A DNA stretch of 64,000 bases from Streptomyces monomycini (GCF_022271435.1 NZ_JAFIQY010000005.1:307918-371917); one strand, 5' to 3'. Positions 26,964 through 36,017 are shown, counted from the first letter of the stretch. Made by a program: numbers and translations. The notes: generated by a model from the letters alone, not told the origin.

Positions 26964-27371
26964 TTACGGCCGCAGCGCCTCCCGTACGCCGTGGCAGGCG
27001 TCGATCGCGCGGGTCGTGGCCTGGGTGCACAGGCGGCAGTGCTCGTGGCCGCCGGCGTGCGCCCGGCACAGCTCGTTGCTGCGTTCGCAGGCGATCGCGC
27101 ACGCGTCGAGCTGCGCGGCCAACAGCCGGGTCTCGCCGCCGCCTTCCCTGAGCAGCAGCCGCAGGGTGGCGCCGACGACGTCGTGGCAGTCCAGGTCGGC
27201 GCGGACCGATTCCCGCATCCGGTCGGCGTCGTCGGATGCGAGCATGCCCGTCGCGCAGACGAGGACGGCCTTCTCGCACTCGGCGAGGGCGTCGGTGGCC
27301 GGGGCCAGCACGTCGGTGCCGAGCCGGGCCTTGGTGGTGATGCTGTCGAGCAGGGTGCGGGTCGGGAGCAT
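26964..27371 (-). CDS. Cys-rich four-helix-bundle protein, copper-storage (Csp3/DUF326)-like
   Basis: The 135-residue protein has nine Cys spaced along predicted helices: AECEKAVLVC, DLDCHDV, DACAIACERSNELC, EHCRLC and DACHG. Csp proteins hold many Cu(I) ions in the core of a four-helix bundle, and the cytosolic Csp3 form lacks a signal peptide, as here. The ATG at 27371 follows GGAGG by 6 bases; the open frame upstream is Arg/Pro-rich and unlikely to be coding. It is divergent from nsrR. A role in copper storage or buffering is inferred from the Cys pattern. Confidence 0.82.
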   Translation of the reverse strand: MLPTRTLLDSITTKARLGTDVLAPATDALAECEKAVLVCATGMLASDDADRMRESVRADLDCHDVVGATLRLLLREGGGETRLLAAQLDACAIACERSNELCRAHAGGHEHCRLCTQATTRAIDACHGVREALRP

Positions 27372-27681
27372 GGCGGCCTCCAGGCGCGGTGGTTCCGGGC
27401 CGCTTCCGGCACCGCATCCCGGTGGCCGGAGGGTGGCCCGTGGATGCCCTTCGGGCCGACCGTACTGCTGCCCGGCGCGACGGGACAGGCGCGCGGCCGC
27501 CCGTCTTCGCGGCCGGTCCCCCGGCGTGCCCGGCCTGTCCGGCACGACCGGCTCACCCGGTCCCGCGCGACGCGCCCGGTACGACCGGCTCACCCGCTCC
27601 CGGGCGGCATGCCCGGTCTCGCCCGTCCCGTCCACCGCACCCGAATTGGTATCTGAAATTCCAATTCAGTACGGTGTACTC
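27372..27681. other. Divergent intergenic region, csp-like/nsrR
   Basis: The 310-bp gap holds a 16-bp direct repeat (ACGACCGGCTCACCCG at 27544-27559 and 27581-27596) and the NsrR-type operator at 27644-27666. TACGGT at 27671-27676, about 5 bases before the nsrR GTG, could be a -10 box for a leaderless transcript. I see no gene. Confidence 0.7.
27644..27666. promoter_or_regulatory. NsrR-type operator upstream of nsrR
   Basis: This 23-bp imperfect palindrome has an 11-1-11 layout: left end AATTGG, core ATCTGAAATTC, right end CCAATT. The same core occurs in the hmp promoter on the opposite strand. It ends 15 bases before the nsrR GTG, consistent with autorepression. Confidence 0.8.
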
Positions 27682-28128
27682 GTGCGACTGACGAAGAGCA
27701 CCGACATCGCGCTCCGCATCGCCATGCGACTGGCGGTCCTCGACGACCGGGGCGACGCGCCGACCACCCGCGAGGTGGCGGGCGCCGTCCAGGTCCCGTA
27801 CACGCACGCCGCCAAGGTGGTGAGCAGACTCCAGCACCTGGGCGTCGTGGAGGCCCGGCGCGGACGCAACGGGGGCCTGTCCCTGACCCGGAAGGGCCGT
27901 ACCGGCTCCCTGGGGCGTCTGGTGCGCGAACTGGAGGGTGTCGGCGACGTGGTGGGGTGCGAGGACGATCCGCCGTGCCCGCTGCGCGCGGCCTGCCGGC
28001 TGCGCGGCGCCCTGCGTACCGCGCAGGAAGCGTTCTTCGCCGCGCTCGATCCGCTGTCCATCGAGGACCTGGTGGGGACCCCGACCGGCCCTCTGCTGCT
28101 CAGCCTGTCTCCCCGCCCGGAGGGCTGA
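27682..28128 (+). CDS. nsrR: Nitric-oxide-sensing Rrf2-family repressor NsrR
   Basis: The 148-residue Rrf2 protein has a winged helix-turn-helix (STDIALRIAMRLAVL, TREVAGAVQVPYTHAAKVV) and three Cys, C93, C99 and C105, in the C-x5-C-x5-C spacing that ligates the [4Fe-4S] cluster of actinobacterial NsrR. The cluster reacts with NO, releasing DNA. The GTG at 27682 places the Cys at exactly these positions, supporting this start. It lies directly upstream of the flavohaemoglobin gene, and both promoters carry matching operators. Confidence 0.95.
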   Translation: MRLTKSTDIALRIAMRLAVLDDRGDAPTTREVAGAVQVPYTHAAKVVSRLQHLGVVEARRGRNGGLSLTRKGRTGSLGRLVRELEGVGDVVGCEDDPPCPLRAACRLRGALRTAQEAFFAALDPLSIEDLVGTPTGPLLLSLSPRPEG

Positions 28129-28173
28129 ACGGCCCTACGCACACCCCCGCCCCGGCTTCTACGCTGGCGGCGA

Positions 28174-28196
28174 AATACGAATTTCAGATGCAAGTT
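28174..28196. promoter_or_regulatory. NsrR-type operator upstream of hmp
   Basis: Read on the minus strand it is AACTTGC-ATCTGAAATTC-GTATT, an 11-1-11 imperfect palindrome sharing the 11-base core with the nsrR site. It lies 69 bases upstream of the hmp ATG. Confidence 0.8.
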
Positions 28197-28264
28197 ATTT
28201 GCGCCGCAACGTGCCCACCGACCACCACCGACCCCTCAGCACTTCCCGAGAACCGGAGCACCCG

Positions 28265-29479
28265 ATGCTGTCGTCCACGTCCGCCGAAACCGTCCGCGCC
28301 ACGCTTCCCGCGGTCGGAGCGGCCATCGGTGAGATCACCCCGCTCTTCTACGACAAGATGTTCGCCGCCCACCCCGAACTGCTGCGCGACCTGTTCAACC
28401 GCGGCAACCAGGCCAACGGCAGCCAGCGTCAGGCCCTCGCCGGCTCCATCGCCGCCTTCGCGACGTACCTGGTGGAGCACCCGGACGAGCGCCCCGACGC
28501 GATGCTGGAGCGCATCGCGCACAAGCACGCCTCGCTCGGCGTCCGCGCCGACCAGTACCCGATCGTGCACGAGCACCTGTTCGCGGCCATCGTGGAGATC
28601 CTGGGCGAAGCCGTCACCGAGGAGGTCGCGGCAGCCTGGGACGAGGTGTACTGGCTGATGGCGAACGCCCTCATCGCCGCCGAGAAGCGGCTGTACGAGA
28701 CGGCGGGCACGCCGGACGGGGACGTGTGGCGGGAGTACCGCGTGACCGGCCGGCTCCAGGAGACCGACGACGTGGCCACCTTCGTCGTGCAGCCGGTGGA
28801 CGGGGGACCGCTCCCGGCGTCCCGGCCCGGCCAGTACGTCTCCGTGCAGATCGAGCTTCCCGACGGCGCCCACCAGATACGGCAGTACAGCCTGTCGGGC
28901 CAGCCGGACGCCGGTCTGCAGTTCTCCGTGAAGCGGGTCACCGGCGACGCAGCCGGCTCGCCCGCCGGCGAGGTCTCCAACCACCTGCACGACCATGTGC
29001 ACGGCGGCGAAGTCCTGCGCGTGAGCGCGCCGTTCGGTGACGTGGTGCTGGACGAGGGCGACCGCCCGCTGCTGTTCGCCTCGGCCGGCATCGGCTGCAC
29101 CCCCATGATCGGCATGCTCTCCCGGCTCGCCGCCGACAGCTCCGCCCGGCGCGTCGTCTCGGTGCACGCCGACCGCTCCCCGTACACCCACGCCTTCCGC
29201 GCCGAACTGCGGCAGCTGACCGGGAAGCTGGCCAACGCCACGGCGGAGGTCTGGTACGAGCAGCCGGAGGACGGCGGGGACCGTGACGGTACCGACGCGC
29301 CGGTCACCTTCCACGAGGGGCTGGTCGACCTGAGCCGGGTGGATGTCCCGGCGGGCGCCATCGCCTACCTCTGCGGCCCGGTGCCCTTCATGAAGGCCGT
29401 CCGCACCCAGCTTCTGGAGGCGGGGGTGCCGGCGGCGGACATCCACTACGAAGTGTTCGGGCCGGACCTGGGGCTCTGA
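28265..29479 (+). CDS. hmp: Flavohaemoglobin, nitric oxide dioxygenase
   Basis: The 404-residue protein has an N-terminal globin domain (distal Y29 in PLFYDKMF, proximal H88 in IAHKHASLGV) and a ferredoxin-NADP reductase module with FAD-binding RQYSLS and NAD-binding GIGCTPM and CGPVPFM. It converts NO and O2 to nitrate using NADPH. ATG 28265 begins the canonical globin. The upstream NsrR-type operator and the adjacent nsrR gene indicate induction by NO. A 12-bp hairpin follows the stop. Confidence 0.97.
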   Translation: MLSSTSAETVRATLPAVGAAIGEITPLFYDKMFAAHPELLRDLFNRGNQANGSQRQALAGSIAAFATYLVEHPDERPDAMLERIAHKHASLGVRADQYPIVHEHLFAAIVEILGEAVTEEVAAAWDEVYWLMANALIAAEKRLYETAGTPDGDVWREYRVTGRLQETDDVATFVVQPVDGGPLPASRPGQYVSVQIELPDGAHQIRQYSLSGQPDAGLQFSVKRVTGDAAGSPAGEVSNHLHDHVHGGEVLRVSAPFGDVVLDEGDRPLLFASAGIGCTPMIGMLSRLAADSSARRVVSVHADRSPYTHAFRAELRQLTGKLANATAEVWYEQPEDGGDRDGTDAPVTFHEGLVDLSRVDVPAGAIAYLCGPVPFMKAVRTQLLEAGVPAADIHYEVFGPDLGL

Positions 29480-29486
29480 GCGCGTC

Positions 29487-29514
29487 ATGCGCCCGGCCGG
29501 TGGGCCGGGCGCAT
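29487..29514 (+). terminator. Hairpin terminator of hmp
   Basis: A 12-bp perfect stem, 29487-29498 with 29503-29514 and a 4-base loop, begins 7 bases after the hmp stop. Confidence 0.8.
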
Positions 29515-29534
29515 CACGCGCCCGGACATCTCAC

Positions 29535-29574
29535 GTTACCCATCCGTAACCTACCGACGGGTTACCAACGGTAA
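29535..29574. promoter_or_regulatory. Cluster of GTTACC/GGTAAC half sites
   Basis: Four half sites alternate in orientation: GTTACC at 29535, GTAACC at 29546, GGTTACC at 29560 and CGGTAA at 29569. They lie 60-100 bases upstream of the CocE-like gene and form overlapping inverted repeats, suggesting a regulator-binding array. Confidence 0.4.
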
Positions 29575-29633
29575 GCAGCGCATTTTACTCTCCAGTCACT
29601 TCAGCCCCCCTCCTGGAGCACCTGGAGCAGTAG

Positions 29634-31247
29634 ATGTCGCCCTCACGCACCACGCTGCGCACCGCCGTCGGTACCGTCTCCGCGGCCGTGCTCGCCACCT
29701 CCACCCTCGCGGGCGCCCCGGCCGCGAACTCAGCGGCCCCCTCCCCCACGACCGGCGTCGCCTCGCCACAGCAGCTCGCGGCGGAGTTCCCCGACGTGAA
29801 GTTCGTCGACATCGAGGGCGACGGCGGTATCACCCTGAAGGCCAACGTCTTCACCCCGGGCGACGCCGCGCCCGGCCGCCGCTATCCGCTGATCGTGCTG
29901 CCCACCAGCTGGGGCATGCCGCAGATCGAGTACGTCGTGCAGGCCAAGAAGCTCGCCGACGCCGGGTACGTGGTGGTGGGCTACAACTCGCGCGGCTTCT
30001 GGCAGTCCGGCGGGCAGATCGAGACGGCCGGTCCCCCGGACATCGCCGACGCCTCCAAGGTCATCGACTGGGCGCTGGCCCACACCGCGGCCGACCCGGC
30101 GAAGGTCGGTATGGGCGGGGTGTCGTACGGCGCCGGGATCAGCCTGCTGACCTCGGCCTTCGACAAGCGCGTCAAGGCCGTCGCGGCGCTGAGCGGCTGG
30201 GCCGACCTGATCGACTCGATCTACAGCGGCCGTACCCAGCACCAGCAGGCGGCCGCCCTGCTGGGCGGCCTCGGCGCGGTCACCGGGCGCCCCAGCCCGG
30301 AGCTGCGGACCATCCTCAAAAACTTCCTCGCCTCCGATCTGGCCAAGGAAGGCGACATGATCAAGTGGGGCGCGAAGCGGTCCCCGGTCACCTACCTCGA
30401 CAAGATCAACGCCAATGGCGCGGCGATCATGCTGGGCAACGCCTGGGGCGACTCGCTCTTCCCGCCCAACCAGTACGCCGACTTCTACGAGAAGCTCAAG
30501 GGGCCCAAGCGGCTGGAGTTCCGGCCCGGCGACCACGCCACCGCCGAGGGCCTGGGCCTGCTCGGTCTCCCGAACGACACCTGGGACCACACCAAGCGCT
30601 GGTTCGACCGCTACCTCAAGGGCGCCGACAACGGCGTCGACCGCGAGGCACCCGTACAGCTGAAGTCCCGCTCCACCGGCGCCTACGAGGGGTACAAGAG
30701 CTGGAAGGACGTGCCCTCGGGGAACCGGAGGATCGCGCTGAACGGCACACAGCGGATCCGTACCAACCGGGACTCCGGCGCCAACGGCGGCACGATCTTC
30801 CTCTCCAGCCTCCTCGACCAGTTCTTCCGGCTGCCGCCGATGGCCTCCATCCCGCTGCTGCCGCGCTCGGCCGCCGCCGTGTGGCAGTCCGAGCGGTACA
30901 CCTCGGCGCAGCACGTACGCGGTACGGCCAAGCTGCACACCACCGTCACCAGCACCGCGGAGAGCGGCACCGGCATCGCCTACCTGTACGACGTGGGGCC
31001 GCTCGGCCTCGGCAAGCTGGTCTCGCACGCGCCGTTCACCTTCCACGACAAGGCCGCGGGCAAGCCGTTCGGCGTGGACCTGGAGTTGTTCTCGACGGCG
31101 TACGACGTCCCGGCGGGCCACCGGCTGGCGGTGGTCGTGGACTCCGTCGACCCGCTGTACATCGAGCACAACCCGTCCGGCGCGAAGCTCACCTTCTCCT
31201 CCCCCGCGAACGACCCGTCGTGGGTGTCGGTGCCGGTGCGCGACTGA
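29634..31247 (+). CDS. Secreted CocE/NonD-family serine hydrolase (X-Pro dipeptidyl-peptidase S15-like)
   Basis: The 537-residue protein has a signal peptide (residues 1-34, ending near SAA). Its alpha/beta-hydrolase domain contains YNSRGFWQSGG and the nucleophile elbow GGVSYGAG, with acid and His candidates in ANAWGDSLFPP and RPGDHATAEG. The C-terminal part (from about 340) is beta-rich like the PepX C-terminal domain. The family includes X-Pro dipeptidyl peptidases and esterases; the substrate is unknown. A TGGAG site precedes ATG 29634. The promoter region carries an array of GTTACC half sites. Confidence 0.88.
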   Translation: MSPSRTTLRTAVGTVSAAVLATSTLAGAPAANSAAPSPTTGVASPQQLAAEFPDVKFVDIEGDGGITLKANVFTPGDAAPGRRYPLIVLPTSWGMPQIEYVVQAKKLADAGYVVVGYNSRGFWQSGGQIETAGPPDIADASKVIDWALAHTAADPAKVGMGGVSYGAGISLLTSAFDKRVKAVAALSGWADLIDSIYSGRTQHQQAAALLGGLGAVTGRPSPELRTILKNFLASDLAKEGDMIKWGAKRSPVTYLDKINANGAAIMLGNAWGDSLFPPNQYADFYEKLKGPKRLEFRPGDHATAEGLGLLGLPNDTWDHTKRWFDRYLKGADNGVDREAPVQLKSRSTGAYEGYKSWKDVPSGNRRIALNGTQRIRTNRDSGANGGTIFLSSLLDQFFRLPPMASIPLLPRSAAAVWQSERYTSAQHVRGTAKLHTTVTSTAESGTGIAYLYDVGPLGLGKLVSHAPFTFHDKAAGKPFGVDLELFSTAYDVPAGHRLAVVVDSVDPLYIEHNPSGAKLTFSSPANDPSWVSVPVRD

Positions 31248-31305
31248 GGACCGGGCCCGGGAGGGCGGCGCTGCCGCTGCGCGGCTCAAGGCCGGGCCCG
31301 GGGCG

Positions 31306-32172
31306 TCATCGCTGCTGCTGCGCCCCCGGCAGCAGCGTCCCCGGCTCCGGCGCGTTGACATCCACCGCGTCCGTCTTCAGGCTCTTGCGCTGCCGCTTCG
31401 CCACCCGGTACGCGCACCACGACAGCAGCATGCACATGCCGATGTAGATCGGCGAGACGATCATGACGACCGGGATGAAGGGCAGGTCGTAGTCGAGGTT
31501 GGAGGCGATCAGCTTGCCGGCGTGCAGGAACTCCTCGTAGGTGATCAGGAAGCCGAGCGAGGTGTCCTTCAGGGCGACGACGAGCTGGCTGATGATCGTG
31601 GGCAGCATGGCCCGGACCGCCTGCGGCACCAGGACGTACGTCATGACCTGCGTCTTGCGCATACCCAGCGCGTACGCGGCCTCCCGCTGTCCCCGATCGA
31701 CGGAGTGCACCCCGGCCCGGAACACCTCGGCCAGCACCGACCCGTTGTACAGCGTCAGCCCCGTGATCAGCGCGTACAGCGGCTCGGCCTTCAGCGCCAC
31801 GTACACGAAGAAGATCATGACCAGTACGGGCATCGCGCGAAAGAACTCCACCAGCAGCGTGCTCACCCAGCGGACCGGCGCATGGTCCGAGAGCCGCCCG
31901 GCGGCCAGCACCGCGCCCAGCACGAGCGACAGCACGGCCGCGCACGCGAACGCCTTGAGCGTGTTGCCCAGCCCTTCGAGCAGCAGCTTCTGGATGCCCA
32001 CGTACGCGAATGGCGTCCACTTGCGGGAGCTGAACTGGCCGGTGTCGACCAGCAGGTACCCGACCCAGGCGAGGACGGCGAGGATCACCACCGTCGCCGC
32101 CGCCCCGTAGAGCCGGTGCCGGCGCTTGCTGTGCGGTCCGGGGACGTCGTAGAGGGCGGTGGTGGCGGTCAT
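31306..32172 (-). CDS. ABC transporter permease, glutamate-type (GluD-like)
   Basis: The 288-residue inner-membrane permease has several transmembrane helices and the EAA loop (EVFRAGVHSVDRGQREAAYALG, written in part as HSVDRGQREAAYALGM) that contacts the ATPase. The N-terminal extension up to about residue 70 and a basic C-terminus (RVAKRQRKSLK) are typical of GluD. Its ATGA overlaps the GluC-like stop by 4 bases. With the three genes upstream it forms a polar amino acid importer. Confidence 0.92.
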   Translation of the reverse strand: MTATTALYDVPGPHSKRRHRLYGAAATVVILAVLAWVGYLLVDTGQFSSRKWTPFAYVGIQKLLLEGLGNTLKAFACAAVLSLVLGAVLAAGRLSDHAPVRWVSTLLVEFFRAMPVLVMIFFVYVALKAEPLYALITGLTLYNGSVLAEVFRAGVHSVDRGQREAAYALGMRKTQVMTYVLVPQAVRAMLPTIISQLVVALKDTSLGFLITYEEFLHAGKLIASNLDYDLPFIPVVMIVSPIYIGMCMLLSWCAYRVAKRQRKSLKTDAVDVNAPEPGTLLPGAQQQR

Positions 32173-32813
32173 CGGGGAACCCCCCAGCGCTTTTCCAGCA
32201 CGTTGAACAGCGCGCTGATGGTCAGGGTCACGATCAGGTAGCCGACGGCGATCCAGACGAAGGTCCAGATGATGCTGTAGCCCAGCTCGTTGAGTGTCTT
32301 GTAGGTGCCGAGGAGTTCGACGACGCTGAACGATCCGGCGATCGCGGAATTCTTGGCGAGCGCGATGAGCGTGGAGCCGACGGGCGGGATGACGGTACGG
32401 AACGCCTGCGGCAGCACCACGTCGCCCAGGGTCTGCGAGAAGGTCATGCCGAGGCTGCGGGCCGCCTCGCCCTGCCCCACCGGGACGGTGTTGATGCCGG
32501 AGCGCACCGCCTCGCAGATGAAGGCGGAGGTGTAGCAGCCCAGCGCGAGAACGGCGAAGACCTTGAAGGGCAGTACGACGCCGAAGCGCGGCAGCCCGAG
32601 CAGCACAGCGAAGAACAGCAGCGTCAGCGGGGTGTTGCGCAGCACCATCACCCACACGGTGCCGAACACCCGCAGTGAACCGACCGGCGCCACCCGGAAG
32701 GCCGCCATCAGTACCCCGGCGACCAGCGCGAGCAGCGAGGCGAGGACGGTCAGTTCGACGGTGCCGAGCAGCCCTTCCCCGTAGAGGGAGAAGTTGTCCG
32801 TGAGCACGTTCAT
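32169..32813 (-). CDS. ABC transporter permease, glutamate-type (GluC-like)
   Basis: The 214-residue permease belongs to the HisM/GluC class: about five transmembrane helices, RNTPLTLLFF in the second, and the EAA loop SGINTVPVGQGEAARSLGM. It pairs with the GluD-like permease to form the membrane channel. The gene starts 15 bases after the binding-protein stop and overlaps the next permease by 4 bases. Confidence 0.93.
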   Translation of the reverse strand: MNVLTDNFSLYGEGLLGTVELTVLASLLALVAGVLMAAFRVAPVGSLRVFGTVWVMVLRNTPLTLLFFAVLLGLPRFGVVLPFKVFAVLALGCYTSAFICEAVRSGINTVPVGQGEAARSLGMTFSQTLGDVVLPQAFRTVIPPVGSTLIALAKNSAIAGSFSVVELLGTYKTLNELGYSIIWTFVWIAVGYLIVTLTISALFNVLEKRWGVPR

Positions 32814-32828
32814 GGGCGGTCCTCGTCC

Positions 32829-33743
32829 TCAGCTCGCCGGGTAGCGGTCGATGGCGGGCGGCTGCGGAGCGGGGACGCCGGACAGGCCCAGGGTCGCGTC
32901 GTACGCCTTCTTCCAGTCGCCGTTCTTCTCGTGAGCGGCGAGCGCGTCGTCCAGCGCGAGGCGCAGCGCGGTGTCCCCGCGCGGCACGCCGATGCCGTAC
33001 GGCTCCTCGGAGAACGGCCGGCCGGCCAGCTTCAGCTCGTCGGGCACCTTGGCGGCGTAGCCCATGAGGATCGCGTCGTCGGTCGTCACGGCGTCCACCT
33101 GGTACGTGAGCAGGTTGTCCACGCACACCGAGTACGTGTCGTAGGCGACCAGGTCGGCCCGGGGATAGTCGGCCTTGATGCGCTGGTACGGCGTGGAACC
33201 GGCCGCCGAGCAGACCTTCCTGCCCGCCAGGTCGCGCGGCCCGTCGACGCCCTTCTGGTCCTTGCGCACCAGCAGGCCCTGGCCCGCCATGTAGTACGGG
33301 CCGGCAAAGCCCACCTGCTGCTTGCGCTTGGCGTTGATGGTGTAGGTGCCGACGTAGTAGTCGATCTGGCCGTTCTGCAGGGCGGTCTCGCGGTTGGCGG
33401 AGGCGATGGTCCGGAACTCGACCGTCTTCGGGTCGAAGCCGAGGGAGGCGGACATCATTTTCGCGATCTCGACGTCGAAGCCGGTGTACGTCCCGGAGGC
33501 CGGGTCGCGCTCGCCCATGTATGGCTGGTCCTCCTTGGCGCCGACGACCAGCCGGCCGCGGCTCCGCGCCTTGCGCCAGGTCGCGGAGGCGGACAGCCGG
33601 AAGCCCTCGGCGGTCGCGTAGCGGGGCAGTTCGCTGCCCTTGGGGCCCTTGACCGGCGGGCTGCCGGACTTGCCGCAGCCGGCGGCCAGCAGGGCGGCGG
33701 CGGTCAGCGCGAGCGCCACGAGGGCGGTGCGGGTCTGGTGCAT
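32829..33743 (-). CDS. Amino-acid ABC transporter substrate-binding lipoprotein (GluB-like)
   Basis: The 304-residue lipoprotein has the lipobox LAAGC with Cys at residue 23. The mature protein is a family-3 periplasmic-type binding fold: RLVVGAKEDQPYMG, the signature GFDVEIAKMMSASLGF, and the Arg/Asp ligand residues around FRTIASANRETALQNGQ. This class binds glutamate, glutamine or aspartate. It lies between the ATPase (14-base gap) and the permeases. Confidence 0.93.
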   Translation of the reverse strand: MHQTRTALVALALTAAALLAAGCGKSGSPPVKGPKGSELPRYATAEGFRLSASATWRKARSRGRLVVGAKEDQPYMGERDPASGTYTGFDVEIAKMMSASLGFDPKTVEFRTIASANRETALQNGQIDYYVGTYTINAKRKQQVGFAGPYYMAGQGLLVRKDQKGVDGPRDLAGRKVCSAAGSTPYQRIKADYPRADLVAYDTYSVCVDNLLTYQVDAVTTDDAILMGYAAKVPDELKLAGRPFSEEPYGIGVPRGDTALRLALDDALAAHEKNGDWKKAYDATLGLSGVPAPQPPAIDRYPAS

Positions 33744-33757
33744 GGCGACGCCCCCGG

Positions 33758-34501
<744 letters not shown>

Positions 34502-34689
34502 GTGCAGCCTGCTCACTCTCATCCGTACAGCCAGGACACCGCAAGACCCCGCAAACTACCTGCCCGAAAGCGTGCCTTTTCCCCTGACACGCACGAATGC
34601 CGCGATAACCCCTGATTACCAGGGAAAGTGCCCACGCCCGCCCGGCACCGCGGCACCGCCCCGGGCCGTGACACGCCCCCGCCCCGCCC

Positions 34690-34761
34690 CCTCGGCGGGC
34701 GCCATTCCCGACGCCTCGGCAGGCGCCTTCCCCAACGCCTCGGCGGGCGCCTTCCCCGACG
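34690..34761. repeat. Three tandem copies of a 24-bp unit
   Basis: The unit begins CCTCGGCGGGCGCC and ends CCCGACG; the copies differ by 1-3 bases. The unit length is a multiple of three, but there is no supporting coding context. Confidence 0.85.
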
Positions 34762-34769
34762 CCTCCTCC

Positions 34770-34800
34770 CTAGGTACACAGTCCCTGCCTGCGTACCTAG
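34770..34800. promoter_or_regulatory. Inverted repeat CTAGGTAC-N15-GTACCTAG upstream of gntR
   Basis: Two perfect 8-bp arms separated by 15 bp end 10 bases before the gntR ATG, overlapping any promoter for this gene. This position suggests autorepression. Confidence 0.55.
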
Positions 34801-34810
34801 CCTGTGGGGC

Positions 34811-35566
34811 ATGGGTGACAACCGACCCGTCTTCCAGCGCATCGCCGACGACCTCCGCCGCCAGATCGACGACGGGGCCCTGCCCGTCGGCGCGCGGATC
34901 CCGTCCCGGTCCGAGCTCAAGCGGGCGTACGAGGCCAGCGATCAGACCGTGGACCGCGCGGTCCGCGTCCTGAAGGCCGCCGGCTATGCGGAAGGCCAGT
35001 TCGGGCGGGGGGTGTTCGTCGCCGACCGGGCGCCGATCGGGACGCTGCTGCGCTCCACGGGCGCCGTGGACTCTCCGTTCGCCGCCCGGATCGCCCTGGA
35101 GGGCACCCCCGAGGGCACGCCGCTGACCTGGGAGGTGTCCTCGACGACGGACGCGGCGTCCGACCGGGTCGCGCGGCGGCTGTGCATCGTGCCGGGCACC
35201 GGCGTCGTCCGGTCGGTGTACGAGTACCTGGCCAACCGGCAGCCCGTGCAACTCGCCACGAGCTGGGAACCGCTCGCCATCACCGAGGGCACGGACGTCG
35301 TCTTCCCGGAATGCGGGCCCTACGCCCGGCGCGGGGTGCGGGGGCGCATGGCCGCCATCGGGATCCGGGTGGTGCGCGCCGAGGAGCGCGTGGGCTCCCG
35401 GCCTGCTTCCAGTGCCGAGGCGGAGGCGCTGGGCTGCTCCCCCGGGCAGTGCGTGACGGCCGTGGAGCGCACCCATTACGACGCGGACGGGCGGGCCGTC
35501 GAAACCTCGGACATCGTCGTACGGGCCGACCGCTGGCGCCTCGCGTACGACATCGGGTTCGTCTGA
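34811..35566 (+). CDS. GntR-family regulator with UTRA domain
   Basis: The 251-residue protein has an N-terminal winged helix-turn-helix (FQRIADDLRRQIDDGALPVG, IPSRSELKRAYEASDQTVDR) and a C-terminal UTRA ligand domain of the HutC subfamily (GTGVVRSVYEYLANRQPVQL, ERTHYDADGRAVETSDIVV). ATG 34811 directly follows the inverted repeat with only a short leader. It is divergent from the GluABCD-type transporter, which it may control; this is inferred. It converges with the DUF6278-like gene. Confidence 0.93.
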   Translation: MGDNRPVFQRIADDLRRQIDDGALPVGARIPSRSELKRAYEASDQTVDRAVRVLKAAGYAEGQFGRGVFVADRAPIGTLLRSTGAVDSPFAARIALEGTPEGTPLTWEVSSTTDAASDRVARRLCIVPGTGVVRSVYEYLANRQPVQLATSWEPLAITEGTDVVFPECGPYARRGVRGRMAAIGIRVVRAEERVGSRPASSAEAEALGCSPGQCVTAVERTHYDADGRAVETSDIVVRADRWRLAYDIGFV

Positions 35567-35569
35567 CCG

Positions 35570-35596
35570 GACCGCCGCTCCCCCCGCTCGGCGGTC
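35570..35596. terminator. Hairpin between convergent gntR and DUF6278-like genes
   Basis: GACCGCCG pairs with CGGCGGTC across an 11-base loop. The right arm overlaps the stop codon of the minus-strand gene. Confidence 0.6.
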
Positions 35597-36017
35597 AGCT
35601 CTCGGCGGCCTCCGCGTACAGCTGGCACAGTTCGGGCGCGCCGTTGGCCGCCCAGTCCCGGCCCGCCGTCACCACGTCCACCTCCCGGCCGGATGCCAGC
35701 CGCACCACCGGCTCACCGCCGGGCCACACCTTCCAGGCCGCGCCGGGCACCGTCCGTACCAGCACCGTGCCCAGGTAGCAGCCCGCGTCGTTGCCGAGCC
35801 AGGTCACCACCTCGGGGTCGTCGCGCCACGCCGGCCGCAGCTGGTCCAGCGCCTCCAACGAGTGCACCGAGTCGTCCAGTTCGACGCCCTCGGTCTGGGC
35901 CTGGGCACGCAGCAGCTCGCACTCCGCCAGGAGCATCGCCGCGCCTTCGGGGTCGTCCACGACAGCAGGGCCCACTTCCGGCCGCTTGCGCCACTTGTCC
36001 AGGAAAGACATGTTCAT
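35595..36017 (-). CDS. Small conserved actinobacterial protein, DUF6278-like
   Basis: The 140-residue protein contains a helical N-terminal half (LLAECELLRAQAQTEGVELD, SLEALDQLRPAWRDDPEVV) and a beta-rich second half (WLGNDAGCYLGTVLVRTVPG, VRLASGREVDVV). From memory this matches DUF6278, a streptomycete family of unknown function; a profile search would settle it. No signal peptide or membrane segment is visible. The start could be the ATG at 36017 or the in-frame ATG at 36011. Confidence 0.78.
   Translation of the reverse strand: MNMSFLDKWRKRPEVGPAVVDDPEGAAMLLAECELLRAQAQTEGVELDDSVHSLEALDQLRPAWRDDPEVVTWLGNDAGCYLGTVLVRTVPGAAWKVWPGGEPVVRLASGREVDVVTAGRDWAANGAPELCQLYAEAAES

Larger units (their letters stand above)
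34502..34810. other. Divergent intergenic region, transporter/gntR
   Basis: The 309-bp gap holds a 24-bp tandem repeat (34690-34761) and an inverted repeat (34770-34800) just upstream of gntR. I see no gene. Confidence 0.7.
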
